A stretch of 8,801 nt of DNA from Promethearchaeota archaeon (GTDB lineage: Archaea > Asgardarchaeota > Lokiarchaeia > Sigynarchaeales > SOKP01), in contig JAHLWV010000086.1 in the NCBI GenBank assembly GCA_019057735.1, positions 1 to 8,801 on the forward strand. The letters run 5' to 3'. The translations under genes and the position numbers were made by a program. Below the pieces are notes generated by a model that worked only from the letters and a program-made list of their open reading frames with translations, made no database searches and had not been told where the DNA came from. This document shows, piece after piece, positions 6,224 to 8,801 of this stretch (positions are counted from its first letter, which is position 1; every line of letters begins with the position of its first letter).

Positions 6224-6271
6224 ATACGATAACTAAAAAACTAAATTTAAAAATTATAATTAAAAATTTTT
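6224..6271. terminator. AT-only convergent terminator region
   Basis: The 36 bp between the two convergent stop codons is almost entirely A and T and holds the palindrome AATTATAATT. An A6 run near 6235-6240 reads as T6 for the minus-strand gene, and T5 at 6267-6271 serves the plus-strand gene, so both transcripts could end here. Confidence 0.4.
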
Positions 6272-7066
6272 ACCGCAAATGGGGCATGTGCTCCACAAAC
6301 TTTTGATTTTTGAATTACAAAAAGGACAGACTTTCAAATCTGGATCTATCTGAGTTTGAAGAGTTCCAAAAATCGTTGTTGTATCTTCAACATGATATTT
6401 TTTTGGTTGAGGGGGTGATACATCGCTTTGATGGTTTAAATGTAGTTCAGAGAGTTGAATTGACTCGTCAAAAATTATTTTATCAAGTTCATCTTCAAGC
6501 TCTACATTGGATTTTTCGATACTTTCTGAGTTTTCAGTAGATTGATCCGTTACCTTTGAAGGTTTATATTCTGAAGAATGGGGAATATTTTCTGGGGAAC
6601 GACCCTCATCGGATCCTAAATGTTCCCTCGGTAAGCCAACTTTATAACGAAAGTACTTACCGTCATTATTTTCAACGATTTTTTCCCCGTGTGCTAATAA
6701 CACTTCAATGTAATAAATAACTACTGTACCTAATGGAACCTCAACAATTTCGGCAATAAAATAATCTAACTGGTTTTCCATCCTCAAGCTATACCAAGAC
6801 ACACCCTCATCAGCGCTAAAAATTAGTTGTACCCGTTCAAATGCGTCGTCAAATTCTTCTTCCGTTATTTTTACGACAATTTTAATTGTTTTTTTCAATA
6901 CTTCTTTTTTTCCAACAACCAGATCTGTTTTATCATAATCCCAAGCGGCACCACATTTAGGACAATTAGTAAACCAATTAGGATATTCGTAATTACATCC
7001 GGTACATGTTTTCGTATAGTATCTCGTTGTTTTTATTCCAAGCTTTTTTTTTTTATCTTTTGCCAT
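6260..7066 (-). CDS. Double zinc-ribbon protein with central Ig/FN3-like region, function unknown
   Basis: I do not recognise a named family. The 268-residue protein has a Lys-rich N-terminus, a zinc ribbon with Cys21, Cys24, Cys35 and Cys38, a central region at about 58-143, an acidic Ser/Glu-rich linker at about 150-240, and a second zinc ribbon with Cys247, Cys250, Cys261 and Cys264 at the very end. Both ribbons have the spacing C-x2-C-x10-C-x2-C. The central region alternates beta strands, with features such as SADEGVSWYSLRM and PLGTVVIYYIEV, that resemble the Ig/FN3-like beta-sandwich modules of many archaeal proteins (an inference from pattern). No signal peptide or membrane segment is visible, so it should be cytosolic. 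An in-frame TAG two codons upstream fixes the start at 7066. Its 3' end faces the GTPase whose tail ends in a ribbon of the same spacing, suggesting but not proving a shared process. Confidence 0.82.
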   Translation of the reverse strand: MAKDKKKKLGIKTTRYYTKTCTGCNYEYPNWFTNCPKCGAAWDYDKTDLVVGKKEVLKKTIKIVVKITEEEFDDAFERVQLIFSADEGVSWYSLRMENQLDYFIAEIVEVPLGTVVIYYIEVLLAHGEKIVENNDGKYFRYKVGLPREHLGSDEGRSPENIPHSSEYKPSKVTDQSTENSESIEKSNVELEDELDKIIFDESIQLSELHLNHQSDVSPPQPKKYHVEDTTTIFGTLQTQIDPDLKVCPFCNSKIKSLWSTCPICGKNF

Positions 7067-7139
7067 TCTCTAACTCATTACTAAAGGGGATTTTAACCCT
7101 ACATAATTTTATTACATTATTATACCTTTGTTTGACTTG

Positions 7140-7180
7140 CGTTATATAATTAACGTATATTATAAAATTCTCTAACGTTA
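7140..7180 (-). promoter_or_regulatory. CGTTA/TAACG inverted repeats around a TATA-like box
   Basis: CGTTA (7140-7144) and TAACG (7151-7155) flank TATAAT, and a perfect 8-bp palindrome TAACGTTA follows at 7173-7180, next to the stop codon of the decarboxylase gene. Read on the minus strand, the enclosed ATTATA could be a promoter for the double zinc-ribbon gene about 75-80 bp downstream. A nearer alternative is the GGTATAATAAT element around 7115-7125. The repeated half-site CGTTA suggests an operator, but the regulator is unknown. Confidence 0.3.
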
Positions 7181-7184
7181 CTTT

Positions 7185-8360
7185 TTATAATTTTAGTTTT
7201 TTTACAATTTTTTCTAAATCGTAACTAAATTCGATTAAATGGTCTCTTTTTACATGAGGCATAATGACCACTCTCACTAAATTGAAATCCAGAAATTTTC
7301 CTAACATCCATTTGTTGTTACGTAAAAGTTTTTCAACTTCACATATACTTTTTCCACTTTCAGTGGTGATGCCTACTACATTCATAACGGGGTCAACCGC
7401 TAATCTCAAACCTTCAATTTCTGATATTCTTTGTACTAAGAACTTTGTATTTTCCATACATTTTTTCACGATTTCCTTAAAGCCATTAACCCCTAAAAGT
7501 TTTAGAATTGCCCAAAACGCTATGATCGGACTTCCGGGTCTAGTACCCACTATGTGAAAATGTTTAAAATTCCCCCCTGCTAAATAGGGAATTTCAAATC
7601 CTATTTTTTTTAAAATCGAAGCATCTTTAATGAGATATCCTCCTGAAGGTATAATTCCTAAGCCCATTTTGTGAGGATCTGCTGTAATTGAATCCACGCT
7701 TTTTACTGAAAAATCCCAAGCTGGAACAGGATAACCTAACTCCTTTAGAAAAGGTAACACAAATCCACCAAACGCAGCATCTACGTGAAAAAATATGTCT
7801 CGTCCTTGAATACATTCGCCTATTTCTTTAATAGGATCAACCAAACCTAAAGAAGTTGTGCCTGCAACACCGACAACAGCGCAAGTTCTATCGTTAACGA
7901 GCGATTCTAAATGATTCAAGTCTAATTGAAAATTATCAAGAAGATTCACCTTTTTCAACTTGATATTTAATAAATCTGCTGCTTTATCAAAGGAAATATG
8001 AGCTGAGCACGGGAGTACAATCTCTGGTTTCTTAATATGAGGACGTAAATTTCGAGCAATTCGCATCGCTATTAAATTCGCTTCCGATCCACCAGTTGTA
8101 AACGTACCATAAATATTACCATTACCAAATAATTCACCAATTTCGCGTATCACTTCATCTTCTAACTCAGCGGTGCCTAAAAATAACCCTGGATCTCCCA
8201 AATTTTTTGAAATATACTTATTATGTATTTCTTTAGCAAAGTTTAAAGGTTCTGAGCACATAGAACCTAAAATTGAGCCAGAATCGTATGATAAATCCTT
8301 TTTCAGCTTTTTTTCAAGCAGTTCAAGTATTTTTTGTTTCTCTATTCCTTCTTTCTGCAT
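7185..8360 (-). CDS. mfnA: MfnA-type PLP-dependent decarboxylase (aspartate/tyrosine decarboxylase)
   Basis: A 391-residue group II PLP decarboxylase closely resembling archaeal MfnA in length and order of motifs. Seen are GSMCSEPL (32-39), NLGDPGLFLGT (53-63), TTGGSEANLIAMR (88-100), His121 in SAHISFDKA for stacking on PLP, GVAGTTSLG (164-172), HVDAAFGGFV (192-201), the Schiff-base Lys231 in DPHKMG, GTRPGS (272-277) and RVVIMPHVKRDH (363-374). Family knowledge: Methanocaldococcus MfnA decarboxylates tyrosine to tyramine for methanofuran and also aspartate to beta-alanine, and a Thermococcus homologue supplies beta-alanine for CoA. Sequence alone does not settle the substrate. The presence of panB and a branched-chain aminotransferase nearby favours beta-alanine. 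An in-frame TAA two codons upstream fixes the start. It lies between mazG-like and double zinc-ribbon genes on the same strand, with spacers of about 130 and 120 bp that suggest separate promoters. Confidence 0.9.
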   Translation of the reverse strand: MQKEGIEKQKILELLEKKLKKDLSYDSGSILGSMCSEPLNFAKEIHNKYISKNLGDPGLFLGTAELEDEVIREIGELFGNGNIYGTFTTGGSEANLIAMRIARNLRPHIKKPEIVLPCSAHISFDKAADLLNIKLKKVNLLDNFQLDLNHLESLVNDRTCAVVGVAGTTSLGLVDPIKEIGECIQGRDIFFHVDAAFGGFVLPFLKELGYPVPAWDFSVKSVDSITADPHKMGLGIIPSGGYLIKDASILKKIGFEIPYLAGGNFKHFHIVGTRPGSPIIAFWAILKLLGVNGFKEIVKKCMENTKFLVQRISEIEGLRLAVDPVMNVVGITTESGKSICEVEKLLRNNKWMLGKFLDFNLVRVVIMPHVKRDHLIEFSYDLEKIVKKLKL

Positions 8361-8403
8361 AGTTTACTAATATAAAACAATTTTAATTTTTATTCTCATA
8401 TTT

Positions 8404-8412
8404 CTTAAAAAA
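8404..8412 (-). promoter_or_regulatory. TATA-like box of the decarboxylase gene
   Basis: Read on the minus strand, TTTTTTAAG followed by AAAT lies about 45 bp before the start codon, the same distance seen for the other metabolic genes in this window. It resembles TTATTTAAGAAAC in front of the aminotransferase. No clear ribosome-binding site is present. Confidence 0.4.
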
Positions 8413-8492
8413 TAAAAAGCTCAAAGGAATTAAAATTTTACAAAATATGATATGTGAAGTGAGATGAAGTTTTAATAAAATATTTTGACGTA

Positions 8493-8801
8493 TTAGAACC
8501 TATGAGAATCTCTTGTTGTATATTTTTCGATCACGGCTTCTAATTCGTAGCTGATATCAATTTTGTAGGAATTAGCAAGACAAATTAAAGCAAACATGAC
8601 ATCTGCGAGCTCTCCACCAAAATTGGGTGAAATTTTATCAGATTTTTTAGGTTTAAAACCTTCTAAATGATTTATTTCTCTTGCAAGTTCCCCAATTTCT
8701 TCTACAATTGCACTCAGCATAGAAAGAGGCGGCCAATATCCTCCGTGATGCGCGATCCAATCATCTATTTTCTTTTGAAATTCTTTTAGTGAAATATTTT
8801 T
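8493..8801 (-). CDS. MazG-like nucleotide pyrophosphohydrolase, partial (5' end outside window)
   Basis: The frame stays open from the right edge to TAA at 8493-8495, giving 102 visible residues; an internal Met at 8720 is not the start because conserved sequence continues upstream of it. The family hydrolyses nucleoside triphosphates to monophosphate and pyrophosphate and is often viewed as house-cleaning of damaged nucleotides. In the fragment, SLKEFQKKIDDWI (4-16) and GGYWPPLSML (20-29) match the first helix and loop. EEIGE (34-38) and ELAD (64-67) supply the metal-binding ExxE...ExxD residues. ICLANSYKIDI and the ending KYTTRDSHRF match the usual C-terminus of archaeal members. The protein looks nearly complete and only a short N-terminus is missing. 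It is cytosolic, single-domain as far as seen, and lies 132 bp upstream of the decarboxylase gene on the same strand. Confidence 0.88.
   Translation of the reverse strand, partial: KNISLKEFQKKIDDWIAHHGGYWPPLSMLSAIVEEIGELAREINHLEGFKPKKSDKISPNFGGELADVMFALICLANSYKIDISYELEAVIEKYTTRDSHRF

Noticed and set aside
6827..7084. A + strand frame rich in Phe opposite the double zinc-ribbon gene
   Set aside because: Antisense shadow of Lys/Glu/Asp codons; no motif and no promoter of its own.
1..8801. Eukaryotic origin, suggested by Rab-, Arf- and Rag-like GTPases
   Set aside because: Genes are intron-free and tightly packed, promoters are archaeal in layout, and the MfnA-type decarboxylase is an archaeal form; an Asgard archaeon explains all of it.

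Overview
The window is AT-rich, compact, intron-free DNA that most likely comes from an Asgard archaeon (Promethearchaeota). Three eukaryote-like small GTPases lie in the first 6.3 kb: a Ras/Rab-like one, an Arf/Rag-like one with a C-terminal domain, and a Rab-like one with a very long tail ending in a zinc ribbon. They sit among archaeal metabolic genes, including an MfnA-type decarboxylase and a MazG-like pyrophosphatase. Upstream regions carry TATA-like elements and few Shine-Dalgarno motifs, as expected for archaea. Class and species cannot be fixed from this window.

Layout, left to right. 3-200 (+) is the C-terminal end of a helical, TPR-like protein. 427-933 (+) is a short Ras/Rab-like GTPase, convergent with the branched-chain aminotransferase at 957-1982 (-). 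A shared intergenic region of about 200 bp then fires outward to the Arf/Rag-like GTPase at 2184-3128 (+). A cluster of overlapping inverted repeats separates it from panB at 3285-4172 (+). After about 275 bp of AT-rich regulatory DNA comes the 591-residue GTPase with a Pro/Glu-rich tail and zinc ribbon at 4448-6223 (+). It converges on a double-zinc-ribbon protein at 6260-7066 (-). Upstream of that on the minus strand are the MfnA-type decarboxylase at 7185-8360 and a MazG-like gene that runs off the right edge (8493-8801).

Two themes stand out. The first is signalling: three GTPases with different switch II sequences, one bearing a zinc ribbon with the same C-x2-C-x10-C-x2-C spacing as both ribbons of its convergent neighbour. 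That neighbour also has a central region that looks like a beta-sandwich, so a GTPase-partner relationship is a reasonable hypothesis. The second is metabolism: the aminotransferase interconverts valine and 2-oxoisovalerate, PanB uses 2-oxoisovalerate to make ketopantoate, and archaeal MfnA-family enzymes can make beta-alanine from aspartate. Together these would supply both halves of pantothenate for CoA, although the genes are separately promoted and not in one operon. No tRNA, rRNA, CRISPR array or insertion sequence was seen.
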